Below are positions 1-9,380 of a DNA stretch of 64,000 nt, in pieces. Below the pieces are notes generated by a model. It saw nothing but the letters and a program-made list of their open reading frames with translations. It made no database searches and was not told where the DNA came from. Where the stretch lies: the NCBI RefSeq assembly GCF_001623565.1, contig NZ_CP015196.1:620001-684000 (forward strand), in the 5' to 3' direction. This DNA comes from Streptococcus marmotae. GTDB taxonomy: Bacteria; Bacillota; Bacilli; Lactobacillales; Streptococcaceae. The translations under genes were made by a program, and so were the position numbers. Each line of letters begins with the position of its first letter. The first letter of the stretch is position 1.

Positions 1-200
1 CCGCGTGCTGACCAGAGGTCCATGACAATATTAGCCCCTCCTGGTGTTTTGAACCAAATCCCACAATTTCCTAGCCACCACATTGCGAAATTTCCTTCTG
101 GAACAATTTCTTCCTCAATTTCTTCATTGAGCCATGTTCCCCATTCTGGGAAAGTGCTTAAAATCCATGATTCCCTTGTAATTTCATTGACCTTCGCCAT
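1..200 (-). CDS. ulaG: L-ascorbate-6-phosphate lactonase, N-terminal part (cut by window edge)
   Basis: The reverse strand encodes about 66 residues opening [20 protein letters not shown] and continuing through [20 protein letters not shown]. This is the start of the metallo-beta-lactamase-fold enzyme that opens the lactone ring of L-ascorbate 6-phosphate, the first cytosolic step after PTS uptake. The metal-binding histidines lie beyond the window. The ATG at 198-200 has an AGGAGG-type site about 7 bases upstream. It is downstream of the other ula genes but has its own promoter region with an operator like that of ulaA, so it is probably a separate member of the same regulon. Confidence 0.85.
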   Translation of the reverse strand, partial: MAKVNEITRESWILSTFPEWGTWLNEEIEEEIVPEGNFAMWWLGNCGIWFKTPGGANIVMDLWSAR

Positions 201-234
201 AATCATTCCTCCTATTAGGCTTCTTTATAGCTTC

Positions 235-304
235 AGTATAACGCTTTCATCTATCCAAAAAAAGACCAAATAAAACACAGAGCTGTGTTCAGTTTTGGAC
301 TGTC
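235..304 (-). promoter_or_regulatory. ulaG promoter with cre-like site and putative ula operator
   Basis: On the minus strand a TATACT -10 (235-240) overlaps a CcpA cre-like 14-mer (236-249, TGAAAGCGTTATAC, two positions off consensus). Upstream is a dyad (about 264-302) with half sites AACACA and TGTGTT flanked by CCAAA/TTTGG. The same dyad lies upstream of ulaA (7110-7145), with a cre-like site in the same relative place. This suggests shared control by a pathway regulator and carbon catabolite repression. Which protein binds the dyad is inferred, not shown. Confidence 0.6.
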
Positions 305-340
305 TTTTCAAGTCAAGTATGGTCCCAACCTGCATAATCT

Positions 341-363
341 AAAAAAGCTGGGGCATTCCCCAG
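341..363 (-). terminator. Rho-independent terminator of the ula operon
   Basis: An 8-base stem CTGGGG.../...CCCCAG with a small loop is followed on the minus strand by a run of T, just after the stop of the PRD regulator. It separates that gene from the ulaG promoter. Confidence 0.8.
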
Positions 364-370
364 TTCTCCG

Positions 371-2062
371 TCAATATAAATCTTTTAAATGACTGTCTTC
401 AATTCTAGCTAAAAGGAGATCATCTTGGATCAATTCTTGAATTTTGACCAAGGCTTCTTGCACCTCGCACTTCTTTGGTATGTAACGAGAAAGGAGCTGC
501 TCTAAATGCGGTTGAAACTGCCGACTTGTTTCCTTCATTGTATGGTAGGTTAAAAAGTGATTGATTTTCATCACATCTTCATAGGTCAAAACAGGATTGA
601 CTTGTAAGACTGGAAAAGAAGAACGTAAGTTGTCACTCGTTGAGATCAGCAAATCCATGTCCAAAATATCCTCTACACTGTGAAATTGCTCAGTTGTAAA
701 GACTGCCTTGATACTGTCTACTGGAAGGTAGGATTGACATTGTTTGTACAATAATTTTTGGACACCAACCCCTTCGTCACATACCAGATAAATTTCTTGC
801 ACTGCTGCACTCTGAATATGCTTATTTTTTAAAGCTCCTCCAATATGAATCGTAAAATAGGCAAGGTCATCATCATTTAGCTGAACACCCCACTCTTTTT
901 CTACTGTGTCAGTGGCAACCACCTTCACTGTTGCAAATAAGTCCTTATACTTTTGCTTGATTTGTCTAGTGAGTGGATTACGCGATAAAATGCCGTAGGT
1001 CTTCCGAAAGCGTAGGGCTTTTGCATGCATGATGAGGTTGCGCATGAGCAATTCACGGTTATCAATTTCAAAAACAGAGCACCGCAAAAATGCATCGACA
1101 AACCGCTCCAACGTTGCCTTGATATCCGCAAAATCTTGACTATTGGTATGAATATCCTTGTCCTTTCGATAAGACAAAAGAAGCATGGCAATCAACGAAA
1201 TTTCGATTTCATCTAACTTGACTCCAAATTGCTCTGCTAGCGAAGAAGCCAAATGATGGGCAGCTGTATACTCAATGCGCTTGCGAATAAGAATAAATTC
1301 ACGTTCAATTTCATGCTGCTCGCTAGGTTTTAAAACCATATTGCGGTATCCCAAAAGTAGATAAGGCAAGACTTTTAGCATAAACTCGATTTCATAATGA
1401 TTAATTTTCTTGCCTAAGTCAATTTCCAACTGATTGACCTGTTCTGCTAAGAAAGTGACAATCTCTGGAGCAAAGAGCAATTCACACCCTTCAAAATAGG
1501 GAACTTTCTCATGTAAAACGGTTAGGAAGCCTTCATTTGGATTGGAAAAAACTTCATAGAGAAGGGAATGGATATATTGGATTTTATTAAGCGGGTGACA
1601 TTTGAAGAAATAGCCTTCCGATTTGGTTGCATAGAGATACACCTTAAATTGTTCCGTCGTTAATTGGGCACGAATTTCACTTAAATCATTTAAGACGGTA
1701 TTGCGCGAGACATCGGTCAAGGCCATGAGTTTGTCAATCGTCACACGCTCTGAGGTGATGGCAATATAGATGGTCATTAACTGAATCCGCTCTTCCATAC
1801 TCATGACATAATGGTAGGAATCTACACTTCCAAGCAAGGTCTGACACGCCACCTTTTGCGTTTCATTTAATAAAATACCAACTCTAGGCAGACTCACAAT
1901 CGGCTCAACGTTACTAGGAAGAGAGTCATTGATTTTCTCGAGGTGATAGTACACTTTTCTTCTGGATTGACCCATGGTACGCGAAATAGTCATGACTGTT
2001 TGCGAACTGGTCAATCCCATTAAATAAGTGAGCAATTCTACACTGCTTTTATCCAGCAACAT
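371..2062 (-). CDS. PRD-containing BglG/MtlR-type regulator of the ascorbate operon
   Basis: 563 residues. The N-terminal roughly 160 residues hold two helix-turn-helix-like segments (for example SSQTVMTISRTMGQSRRKVY and MALTDVSRNTVLNDL). Two PRD domains follow at roughly 180-390. An EIIB-like domain starts near 410 with the phospho-acceptor-like stretch IYLVCDEGVGVQKLL. Such proteins activate PTS operons according to phosphorylation by HPr and EIIB. It is the last gene of the ula run, about 160 bases behind ulaF, so the natural target is the ula promoters. No complete EIIA domain is evident at the C-terminus. The family and context are clear; the exact target is inferred. Confidence 0.8.
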   Translation of the reverse strand: MLLDKSSVELLTYLMGLTSSQTVMTISRTMGQSRRKVYYHLEKINDSLPSNVEPIVSLPRVGILLNETQKVACQTLLGSVDSYHYVMSMEERIQLMTIYIAITSERVTIDKLMALTDVSRNTVLNDLSEIRAQLTTEQFKVYLYATKSEGYFFKCHPLNKIQYIHSLLYEVFSNPNEGFLTVLHEKVPYFEGCELLFAPEIVTFLAEQVNQLEIDLGKKINHYEIEFMLKVLPYLLLGYRNMVLKPSEQHEIEREFILIRKRIEYTAAHHLASSLAEQFGVKLDEIEISLIAMLLLSYRKDKDIHTNSQDFADIKATLERFVDAFLRCSVFEIDNRELLMRNLIMHAKALRFRKTYGILSRNPLTRQIKQKYKDLFATVKVVATDTVEKEWGVQLNDDDLAYFTIHIGGALKNKHIQSAAVQEIYLVCDEGVGVQKLLYKQCQSYLPVDSIKAVFTTEQFHSVEDILDMDLLISTSDNLRSSFPVLQVNPVLTYEDVMKINHFLTYHTMKETSRQFQPHLEQLLSRYIPKKCEVQEALVKIQELIQDDLLLARIEDSHLKDLY

Positions 2063-2163
2063 CTGCCTCGCCTCCTTTGAGTAGTATAACTATTTTAACA
2101 TATTTTATGTGTAAAAACAATTTTTTATAAGGTTCTCTGATACTATTTCTCATGTAAAAAGAA

Positions 2164-2200
2164 GAAGGGAAAGGCAGTCTATCTGCTTGCTCTCCCTCTT
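2164..2200 (-). terminator. Possible imperfect terminator after ulaF
   Basis: On the minus strand a purine-rich arm (AAGAGGGAGAGCA) faces a pyrimidine-rich arm (CCTTTCCCTTCTT), followed by T-rich sequence. The stem has mismatches. It may be only partial, allowing read-through into the PRD regulator. Confidence 0.35.
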
Positions 2201-2222
2201 ATTTATCCTGTTCAACTAGGTG

Positions 2223-2939
2223 TTAATGCGTTGCTCCCTTTTGACCATAATAGGCATTTGGACCATGCTTTCTGAGATAATGTTTATCCATAATATAAGC
2301 AGGAGCTGCTTCCACACGAGGATTAATCTGCTCTGTGAAACGATCCATTTTTGCCACTTCTTCTAATACGACCGAATGGTAAACAGCCTGCGCTGGATCT
2401 TTTCCCCACGTAAAAGGACCATGATTGCGCACAACAATCCCAGGTACGGCTACCGGATCAATGCCGCGTGTCGCAAAGGTTTCAATGATGACACTTCCAG
2501 TCTCTTTCTCATATGCTGTATTTACTTCATCAGCAGTCAATGAGCGAGCGCAAGGAATAGGACCATAAAAATAATCCGCATGCGTTGTCCCATAAAAAGG
2601 AATATCACGGCCAGCCTGCGCCCAACCAACTGCCTCTGTCGAATGAGTGTGGACAACCGCACCGATTTCAGGCCAAGCCTTATAGAGGGCTACATGGGTT
2701 GCAAGGTCAGAAGAAGGGTTGAGAGTACCCTCAACAACATTTCCGTCCAGATCTGTCACTACCATATTCTCAGGACTTAACTTGTCATAATCCACACCCG
2801 ATGGTTTAATGACAATCCGTTCCAATTCACGACAGACCTCTGAAACATTTCCCCACGTAAACTTAACCAAACCATGCTTAGGTAGAGCAATATTTGCTTC
2901 ATAAACTCGCTGACGCATTTCTTCTAATGATTTTGGCAT
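2223..2939 (-). CDS. ulaF: L-ribulose-5-phosphate 4-epimerase
   Basis: 238 residues of the class II aldolase/AraD family. It converts L-ribulose 5-phosphate to D-xylulose 5-phosphate, the last step of the anaerobic ascorbate route into the pentose phosphate pathway. Zinc ligands are visible as HTHST near residue 97 and in RNHGPF near 170. The substrate-binding segment GNVSE and the SSDLATH motif are also present. It starts one base after the ulaE stop region, typical of a translationally linked operon. Arabinose pathway araD is an alternative, but the neighbours fix it as the ula paralogue. Confidence 0.9.
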   Translation of the reverse strand: MPKSLEEMRQRVYEANIALPKHGLVKFTWGNVSEVCRELERIVIKPSGVDYDKLSPENMVVTDLDGNVVEGTLNPSSDLATHVALYKAWPEIGAVVHTHSTEAVGWAQAGRDIPFYGTTHADYFYGPIPCARSLTADEVNTAYEKETGSVIIETFATRGIDPVAVPGIVVRNHGPFTWGKDPAQAVYHSVVLEEVAKMDRFTEQINPRVEAAPAYIMDKHYLRKHGPNAYYGQKGATH

Positions 2940-2940
2940 A

Positions 2941-3804
2941 CTAACGTAACCCCGCTTTCTCCATCAATGGGTAAAGAAAATCTTGTGCTTCTTTAATAGC
3001 TGCACGCGTTTCTTCCACCGTTGCACAATTTTCAGACCACATTTCGATTAAAAACGGCCCTTGGTAATTGGTTTTCTTTAAAACAGCAAAGGTGTTTTCC
3101 CAATCAACACAGCCTTGACCAAATGGCACATCACGAAACTGCCCCTTAGAAGTCTCAGTCACCGCATAAGTATCCTTCAGATGAAGCGCCGCAATCGCTT
3201 TGTGACCAACGACAAATTCACTATATAGGTCATTATGCCAAGCAGAAAGATTTCCCGTATCTGGATAGACAAAAAGATAAGGGGAGTTGACTTCTTTTGC
3301 AATTGCCAAGTATTTTTCAATACTATTGATAAATGGATCATCCATGATTTCAATCGCTAGCATGACCTGAGCCTGTTCTGCCCAATCACAAGCCTGACGT
3401 AAATTTCTCAAAAACCGCTCACGGGTTTCTGGTGATTTTTCTTCATAATACACATCATAGCCTGCCAGTTGAATGACCCGTACACCCAAATCCTGTGCTA
3501 ATTCAATACATTTTTTCATGGTTTCAAGTGACTTGGCTTCAAGGACAGGATCGTTTGACCCCAGCGGATAGCGACGATGACCTGAAAAGCAGATTGTCGG
3601 AATGCGGATGCCTGTTTGATAAATTGCCTGAACAAGCTCCAAACGTTCCTCCTTGGTCCAATCAAGACGAGCCAAGCGGGCATCACTTTCATCTACTGAC
3701 ATCTCTACAAAATCAAAGCCGAGGTCTTTTGCAAACGCTAAGCGCTCTAGCCAACTAAAGTGTTTAGGCGTCGCCTTTTCATAAATTCCAATCGGTCTAG
3801 CCAT
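2941..3804 (-). CDS. ulaE: L-xylulose-5-phosphate 3-epimerase
   Basis: 287 residues, a TIM-barrel sugar epimerase of the xylose isomerase-like/AP endonuclease 2 fold. Metal-binding candidates are the Glu of LAIEIMD, the Asp of YPDTGN, the His of LHLKDT and the Glu of FLIEMWSE. It converts L-xylulose 5-phosphate to L-ribulose 5-phosphate, between UlaD and UlaF. The length is normal for the family, and it is tightly packed between those two genes. Confidence 0.9.
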   Translation of the reverse strand: MARPIGIYEKATPKHFSWLERLAFAKDLGFDFVEMSVDESDARLARLDWTKEERLELVQAIYQTGIRIPTICFSGHRRYPLGSNDPVLEAKSLETMKKCIELAQDLGVRVIQLAGYDVYYEEKSPETRERFLRNLRQACDWAEQAQVMLAIEIMDDPFINSIEKYLAIAKEVNSPYLFVYPDTGNLSAWHNDLYSEFVVGHKAIAALHLKDTYAVTETSKGQFRDVPFGQGCVDWENTFAVLKKTNYQGPFLIEMWSENCATVEETRAAIKEAQDFLYPLMEKAGLR

Positions 3805-3807
3805 AGT

Positions 3808-4473
3808 CTACCCCCAAATACGGCGGATTTCATCTTTAAAGGCACGTGCTGCAGCGGCTGGATTCTCTGCCTCTGTAATCCCTCGACCGGCGATAAAGGT
3901 AAAGACATCCACTCCCTCAAAAAGTTTCAAGGTATCAACGTCAAGTCCTCCTGTGACGGACACACGAAAGCCCATATCAATCAATTTTTTCACCTTGGTC
4001 AAATCCTTTTCACCCCATGTTTCCCCTGCAAGAAGGGCATCACGCGATTGGTGGTAAATAGCTTGAGAAATCCCAGCATCAAGCCACATTTGAGCCTGAT
4101 CATAGGTCCAATCACCATACAGTTCCACTTGGATTTCACCTTTATCACCACGAACTTCTTGAATGGCTTTCAAGGCTGCTTTCATGGTTGGAATGGTCGC
4201 TGAGCAAATACAAGTCATCCAATCTGCACCGCGTACGGCATTGTTTTTGGCAACGGTACCACCTGCATCTGCACATTTGGTATCTGCCACGATGATTTTA
4301 TCAGGAAAAAGGCTCCGAAGCACTTCAACCAGTTCACTACCGACTTGTAGTAAACAAACTGTCCCTGCCTCAATCACATCTACCTCATGGCCAACAGACA
4401 CGGCTGCCTTAATCGCCCCCTGCAAATCTGAATGATCTAGAGCAACTTGTAAATTTGGAATATGTTTTGTCAT
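3808..4473 (-). CDS. ulaD: 3-keto-L-gulonate-6-phosphate decarboxylase
   Basis: 221 residues of the OMP-decarboxylase suprafamily. The DxKxxD signature appears as VADTKCADAGG. The enzyme decarboxylates 3-keto-L-gulonate 6-phosphate to L-xylulose 5-phosphate. QVALDHSD at the N-terminus and FIAGRGITEAENP near the C-terminus match the beta-1 strand and phosphate-binding loop. A 138-base gap precedes it, after ulaC, and shows no convincing terminator. Confidence 0.9.
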   Translation of the reverse strand: MTKHIPNLQVALDHSDLQGAIKAAVSVGHEVDVIEAGTVCLLQVGSELVEVLRSLFPDKIIVADTKCADAGGTVAKNNAVRGADWMTCICSATIPTMKAALKAIQEVRGDKGEIQVELYGDWTYDQAQMWLDAGISQAIYHQSRDALLAGETWGEKDLTKVKKLIDMGFRVSVTGGLDVDTLKLFEGVDVFTFIAGRGITEAENPAAAARAFKDEIRRIWG

Positions 4474-4611
4474 ACGAATCTCTTTTCTATGTTTTTGTTT
4501 TGTTTTTTCTACAGTTATTCCTCTTCATTTTAAGGCGAATTCATAACGCTATAAAATAAAAAGTTCAGAACTTGATTCAGCTTCCATTTCAATTCGAGCT
4601 AATAACTCATA

Positions 4612-5097
4612 TCATGATTCAAGGTCAAGTCCTTCAAGATATGGGCTATTCTTGGACTCTTCCACCATTGCAAGAACTTCTGCTTCTGACTGGCAAGAAA
4701 CCAAACGCTCGATTGAATTTTCTAACTCAAAGAGAGCAATAATTTGCGGAATAGCAACAGAAGTATGAATCGCAGAGCTTGTCGCAGCAAGTGTCAACAG
4801 CACACTCACTTCTTTTCCATCTGGAAAAACGACTGGCTTTGTCAAGGTGATAAAGGCAAACGCATCACGCATCACACCTGCTTCTGGACGTGCATGGGGC
4901 ATCGCCATGCCTGGCATCAAGATATAGTAAGGACCGTATTCCTTTGTCGAATCAATGATTGCGTGGTAATATTCCTCTTTAACTGCTCCACTTTCAATCA
5001 ATGGTTCAACAGCCAAGCGCACTGCTTCTTCCCAATTTTCTGCTGTCAAGCCTAGACGGATAGAATTATTTTCTGTAAAGGCTTTTTTCAAATTCAT
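4612..5097 (-). CDS. ulaC: Ascorbate-specific PTS EIIA component
   Basis: 161 residues of the PTS EIIA type-2 (mannitol/fructose-like) fold. The phospho-accepting His lies in MAMPHARPEAG. It takes phosphate from HPr and passes it to UlaB. The start at 5097 (MNLKKAFTENN) is preferred over the longer open frame to 5163, because AGGGGA lies just upstream and the extra 22 residues lack family character. It sits between ulaB and ulaD. Confidence 0.88.
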   Translation of the reverse strand: MNLKKAFTENNSIRLGLTAENWEEAVRLAVEPLIESGAVKEEYYHAIIDSTKEYGPYYILMPGMAMPHARPEAGVMRDAFAFITLTKPVVFPDGKEVSVLLTLAATSSAIHTSVAIPQIIALFELENSIERLVSCQSEAEVLAMVEESKNSPYLEGLDLES

Positions 5098-5181
5098 TTG
5101 ATCTTCCCCTTCTTTTTCTATGAAAGAAGCTGGAATCACCCTCCCAGCCTCTTTAAAACGCAATCGTCTACTCCAATAGGA

Positions 5182-5460
5182 TTATAGAACTTCCTGTAAT
5201 TTTGTTTTAATCTCATTATCATCCATGAGATTGTCTAGTCCCACTAATTTTCCTTTAGTGCGCCCTTCCAATTCATTAATCAAATGAACTGAGGCAATCA
5301 CAATGTCATAACCAGCTGCAAGACCTTTTGCTTCGCCAACACTACATGAATTGACCGTAAAATCACTTTGACCAAGATTACGCAGAGCATTTTCTACTTT
5401 CATCTTAATTACCATAGATGAACCCATGCCATTTCCACAGGCTGTTAGTACTTTCACCAT
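5182..5460 (-). CDS. ulaB: Ascorbate-specific PTS EIIB component
   Basis: 92 residues. The P-loop cysteine signature is at the N-terminus (VLTACGNGMGSSM, Cys near residue 8). This small cytosolic protein is phosphorylated on Cys by UlaC and delivers the phosphate to ascorbate during transport by UlaA. Size and position between the EIIC and EIIA genes are typical. Confidence 0.9.
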   Translation of the reverse strand: MVKVLTACGNGMGSSMVIKMKVENALRNLGQSDFTVNSCSVGEAKGLAAGYDIVIASVHLINELEGRTKGKLVGLDNLMDDNEIKTKLQEVL

Positions 5461-5584
5461 ATTCTTTTCCTTTCATTTATACCAATGGGAAACTCCCACT
5501 CGTATAAATCCTTTCTGTCATTCTATTTTAGATTTATTTTCTACTTAGTCACCAACATCAAAAGGTGACCGTTGAGGAATATCT

Positions 5585-7036
5585 TTATTCTTGAGCTTCC
5601 CCACGATAGTAAGCCTCTTTGTCTTTTGCTTTAGCAAATTGGAGTTGTGGAATAGCAAGGAAGAACAAACATACCAAGACATAACCAATAATACCAAGAT
5701 ATTTGAAGAGATAGCCAAATCCTAGCCATGGGAATTCAAAGTCGATATTACCATGGTAACCGCCATAAGCTGCCAAATCAAGTAGGGCAACACAGGCAGC
5801 ACCGAGAGCCACTTGAAGCACACCTGAGATAAAGGATAGGATAACTGCTGCTTTCCAGCCTCCTCGCTTATCTGCATAAACCGCAATCGCCGCATTGTCA
5901 AAGAATACTGGGACGAAACCGGTGATAATCAAAACTGGATTTTTAAAGACAATTAAGAGAACAATCGTGATAAGTTGTCCAATCAAACCAAAAGCAAACC
6001 CTGACAACACCGCATTTGGAGAACCAAATCCATAAGAAGCCGCAACGTCCACTGCTGGGAATGACCCTGGAAGGAGTTTGCTTGAAATCCCTTGGAAGGC
6101 ATTGGTCAATTCTGTTACGAACATCCGCACCCCTTGCATCAAGATAAAGAGGTAAACAGAGAAGGTAAAGGCTGTTTGGATAATATACATGTAGAAATCT
6201 TGTTTAGCTGGATTAAATGGTGCACCTGAGGTAATAACTTCCTTGTTAGACATGACATCTGGACCCAAGACTAAGAGAATCGCACCAAAGAAGACGAGCA
6301 TCAAAGTTGCAGAGGCAACAACTGTATCATGGAAGATAGACAAGAATTTTGGCAATTTCAAGTTATCCAAGTTTTCTTCTTTATTACCAAGTTTTCCAGC
6401 AACTTTATCCACAAACCAAATCGCAAATTGTTGTTGGTGACCGATAGCAAATCCTCCACCACCTGTCAAGCGTTGCGTTGCTTCAACCGTCATATTTGAA
6501 CTGACTGCCCAGTAAAGACCACAGATGACACCGATTGCCGTAATGCCATACCCATTTCTCAACTGAGGAATGAGGAAAAGCACCATAAGCGAGATAGTCG
6601 CTGCCTGTTGCACCATGATATGACCAGTGATAAACAAGGTCCGAACCTTCGTGATCTTACGAAAAGCAACAAGCAAGATGTTCACTCCGAAACCAATCAA
6701 TAAAGCTGTTGTTGCTGCTTTGACAAAGTCAGGAAACATTTCTTGAATCTTAGTATTAGCTGCCGCCAAGCCAAAGTAAGGGTCAATAACGGCCGCACCA
6801 ATATTGAATTTGAAATTAAGAGCCGCAAGGATTGGCCGGAAGGTTGTCACCAAGCCCCCTGCTGCTACGTTCAAAATCATATACCCTACGGTTGCTTTCA
6901 CAAAACCTGAAAATACTTCATGCCCCGGCTTTTTCAAGAGAGCATATCCTAAAAGGACTAAGAGTCCGACAAAGAAGGCTGGATTCTGCAAAATATTTTG
7001 CGAGAACCAATTGAGAATGTTTTTCAAAATCTCCAT
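5585..7036 (-). CDS. ulaA: Ascorbate-specific PTS EIIC permease
   Basis: 483 residues from MEILKNILNWFSQNIL. An upstream in-frame extension to 7123 is rejected because it crosses the promoter and operator. It has about ten or more hydrophobic segments of the SgaT/UlaA family, with the conserved loops TQRLTGGGGFAIGHQQQ and FGSPNAVLSGFAFG. It is the membrane channel that imports L-ascorbate while UlaB phosphorylates it. It is the first gene of the operon. The 124-base gap to ulaB has no obvious terminator. Confidence 0.92.
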   Translation of the reverse strand: MEILKNILNWFSQNILQNPAFFVGLLVLLGYALLKKPGHEVFSGFVKATVGYMILNVAAGGLVTTFRPILAALNFKFNIGAAVIDPYFGLAAANTKIQEMFPDFVKAATTALLIGFGVNILLVAFRKITKVRTLFITGHIMVQQAATISLMVLFLIPQLRNGYGITAIGVICGLYWAVSSNMTVEATQRLTGGGGFAIGHQQQFAIWFVDKVAGKLGNKEENLDNLKLPKFLSIFHDTVVASATLMLVFFGAILLVLGPDVMSNKEVITSGAPFNPAKQDFYMYIIQTAFTFSVYLFILMQGVRMFVTELTNAFQGISSKLLPGSFPAVDVAASYGFGSPNAVLSGFAFGLIGQLITIVLLIVFKNPVLIITGFVPVFFDNAAIAVYADKRGGWKAAVILSFISGVLQVALGAACVALLDLAAYGGYHGNIDFEFPWLGFGYLFKYLGIIGYVLVCLFFLAIPQLQFAKAKDKEAYYRGEAQE

Positions 7037-7080
7037 TCTATTTACCCCATTTCTTTTTGTTTTTTGTTTTCCTAGTTTCA

Positions 7081-7145
7081 TTATAGAACTTGTAAACGCA
7101 TACAAAAAGACCAAATAAAACACAGGCTTGTGTTCACATTTGGAC
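7081..7145 (-). promoter_or_regulatory. ulaA promoter with cre-like site and putative ula operator
   Basis: Minus-strand TATAAT lies near 7080-7085. A cre-like 14-mer TGTATGCGTTTACA (7091-7104) is one position off consensus. The dyad AACACA-N4-TGTGTT flanked by CCAAA/TTTGG lies at about 7110-7145. The block matches the one upstream of ulaG, which strengthens both. CcpA repression is expected from the cre match. Confidence 0.65.
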
Positions 7146-7179
7146 TGTATTTTTTATTTATGAAAGAAAAATAATGAGA

Positions 7180-7560
7180 CTGAGACAACAGTGTCTAGCC
7201 TTGCTTCTTTTATAGCTTTAACCATTTGACTTCTATCAATAATCAGGGGAGTGACGATTGATACTTGAGCCTAGTAATCCGAAACCGAGGATAGTTTGGT
7301 TTGTAAAATATTGATAAATCAACATTCTAGTAGAAGAGAGGCTAGCGAGCATTTCTTCGCTAGCTCTATTTCCAACCTTTCGCAATTCTTAATTGCAAGG
7401 AGCGAGCTACGCTCGTTCTATTTCCAGCCTTTCACAATTCTCAATTGTGAAAGCTAGTCAACTTGCGGGGGTGGGAGTAGTGGATTCGTTTAGCCCGAAC
7501 CTAAAAATAAAGGAGTGAGGACAATCGATTTCTTCAGAATCACGATTGAGTCCCACTCCC
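7180..7560. repeat. Repeat-rich intergenic region between ulaA and pgi
   Basis: No gene is seen. Segments recur elsewhere in reverse orientation: the stretch related to AGCTATAAAAGAA...GCTAGACAC matches about 50180-50210, and GTAAAATATTGATAAATCAACATTC resembles 50120-50150. Around 7375-7460 are short hairpins (for example TTCGCAATTCTTAATTGCAA and TTCACAATTCTCAATTGTGA). At 7500-7560 a long imperfect stem (GGAGTG... / ...CACTCC) with a T-rich tail on the minus strand probably terminates pgi. Confidence 0.5.
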
Positions 7561-7577
7561 ACTAAAGAAAGTTTGAA

Positions 7578-8927
7578 TTATAATCGAGCGTTCAATTCTG
7601 CTCCAAGTTCTTCAAAGCCTGGTTTACCAAGAAGAGCAAACATGTTTTTCTTGTAGGCTTCTACCCCTGGTTGGTCAAATGGATTTACACCATTGAGGTA
7701 ACCTGAAAGGGCAATCGCAAGTTCAAAGAAGTAGATTGTGTAGCCAAGTGTAAACGCATCTTGTTGTGGAAGCGTCACAAACATATTTGGCACGCCACCG
7801 TCTGTATGGGCAAGAAGAACACCGTCTGTTGCTTTTTTGTTGACAAAGTCAACATCTTTTCCTTGAAGGTAGCCAAGACCATCCAAATCTTCTGCCATTT
7901 CTGGAATCAAGATATTTTTTCTTGGTTTGTCAACACGAATCACTGTTTCAAAGAGATTACGGTAGCCTTCTTGGATAAATTGACCCAGCGAGTGCAAGTC
8001 AGTTGAGAAGTTAGCTGACGTTGGATAAATCCCTTTTTGGTCTTTCCCTTCTGATTCACCAGCCAATTGTTTCCACCATTCGCTAAAGTATTGAAGAGAA
8101 GGTTCATAGTTGGCCAAGATTTCAGTCACATAGCCTTTTCTGTAAAGGATGTTACGCACAACTGCATATTGGTAAGCTTCATTTTCTGCAATCTTATCAG
8201 AAGCGTAGTCCTTACGAGCTGCATTTGCACCTTCCATAAGAGCTGTAATATCCGCTCCTGAAGCTGCAATTGGAAGCAAACCTACAGCTGTTAAGACAGA
8301 GAAACGCCCGCCAACATTATCTGGAACAACAAATGTTTCCCAACCATTTGCGTCAGCTTCTACTTTGACTGCCCCACGCTCACGGTCAGTTGTTGCATAA
8401 ATCCGTTTGTTAGCTTCTTCTTGACCGTATTTGTTCACGAGCAATTCTTTGAAGACACGGAAGGCAATCGCTGGCTCAGTCGTCGTACCTGATTTTGAGA
8501 TAACATTCACTGAGAAATCTTTATCTGCCACATAGTCTACCAAATCAGCCAAGTAGCTAGATGAAATTGAATTTCCTGCGTACAAGATTTGTGGCGCTTT
8601 GCGCTCATCTTTTGTTTGCAAGTTGACAAAAGAAGTGTTCAAGAAATCAATCGCAGCTTTTGCACCGAGGTAAGAACCACCGATTCCGATTACAACCAAA
8701 ACATCGCTATCTGACTGGATTTTTGCAGCTGCTTCTTTAATACGAGCAAATTCTTCCTTGTCATAGTTTTCTGGTAAATCAAGCCAGCCAAGCATTTCAG
8801 CTCCTGCTCCAGTACCATTACGCAAGTCTGCATCAAGTGCAGTTACTTGGCTTTGTAAAAAGTCGATTTCCGTTGGAGCAACGAATTGTCCTAGAACTTT
8901 TGAATAATCAAATTGGATATGTGCCAT
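7578..8927 (-). CDS. pgi: Glucose-6-phosphate isomerase
   Basis: 449 residues, the normal length for the short bacterial Pgi. It interconverts glucose 6-phosphate and fructose 6-phosphate in glycolysis. Visible features are the sugar-phosphate binding segment [38 protein letters not shown], the catalytic Glu region GYRNLFET and the C-terminal [12 protein letters not shown] good site (TGGAGG) precedes the ATG. It is transcribed alone; the downstream repeat region supplies the likely terminator. Confidence 0.95.
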   Translation of the reverse strand: MAHIQFDYSKVLGQFVAPTEIDFLQSQVTALDADLRNGTGAGAEMLGWLDLPENYDKEEFARIKEAAAKIQSDSDVLVVIGIGGSYLGAKAAIDFLNTSFVNLQTKDERKAPQILYAGNSISSSYLADLVDYVADKDFSVNVISKSGTTTEPAIAFRVFKELLVNKYGQEEANKRIYATTDRERGAVKVEADANGWETFVVPDNVGGRFSVLTAVGLLPIAASGADITALMEGANAARKDYASDKIAENEAYQYAVVRNILYRKGYVTEILANYEPSLQYFSEWWKQLAGESEGKDQKGIYPTSANFSTDLHSLGQFIQEGYRNLFETVIRVDKPRKNILIPEMAEDLDGLGYLQGKDVDFVNKKATDGVLLAHTDGGVPNMFVTLPQQDAFTLGYTIYFFELAIALSGYLNGVNPFDQPGVEAYKKNMFALLGKPGFEELGAELNARL

Positions 8928-9079
8928 TGTAAATCCTCCATTTTTTCTACATACCTAATGATAACGCTTTATCGGGAATTTTTCAAGGAAATTCTTGATT
9001 TTCATTCATTTTCATAAAATGTAACTTATATTTTCTAAAAATATGAAAAGCGAAGTCCTCCTCATTCTGTTAAAAACAG

Positions 9080-9157
9080 AAAAGAGCACACACCTGACAT
9101 CGCTTAGGGCTGCTGGATTCCTCCCCTGACCCACTTCACGCACAAGTGTTGCTCCAC
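9080..9157 (-). ncRNA. ffs: Small signal recognition particle RNA (4.5S-like)
   Basis: The minus strand carries the SRP domain IV hairpin with GTCAGGGGAGGAA...CAGCAGCCCTAAGCGA. It is closed by an outer stem in which GAGCAACACTTG pairs with CAGGTGTGTGCTC. A run of T follows. The core of an SRP loop, an asymmetric internal loop and GGAA-type tetraloop environment, is clear. Its place just downstream of tadA is usual in streptococci. Ends are estimated from the promoter and the closing stem. The RNA binds Ffh for membrane protein targeting. Confidence 0.85.
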
Positions 9158-9162
9158 TTATT

Positions 9163-9190
9163 ATTATACCATAAATTTGAAATCGTGCAA
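9163..9190 (-). promoter_or_regulatory. Promoter of the SRP RNA
   Basis: On the minus strand TTGCAC and TATAAT (9163-9168) are separated by 16 bases and lie about 6 bases before the predicted RNA 5' end. Confidence 0.7.
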
Positions 9191-9380
9191 CTATTTTCAA
9201 TCGTCCGTCAGGACAAACGCATGAAAAATTGCACCTATCCTAATTTTTGATAAGTGCCATTTTTAAAACCATTTCATAACTTTTTGAAGGAAATAGTAAA
9301 TTTTCTCTCATTAACAACTTAAGTATACTATAATTTTTCTAAATACTAACACCAACAATTGAAAATAGGATTTATGAAAA

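Noticed and set aside
22-273. 83-codon forward ORF at the window start
   Set aside because: It is antisense to the well supported ulaG start and its promoter region.
3760-4203. 147-codon forward ORF
   Set aside because: It is a shadow of ulaD on the opposite strand.
7037-7123. Longer ulaA start at 7123
   Set aside because: It would place the promoter, cre-like site and part of the operator inside the gene, and the added residues lack family similarity.
9012-9200. 62-codon reverse ORF upstream of tadA's 3' end
   Set aside because: It runs through the SRP RNA and its promoter; there is no ribosome site.
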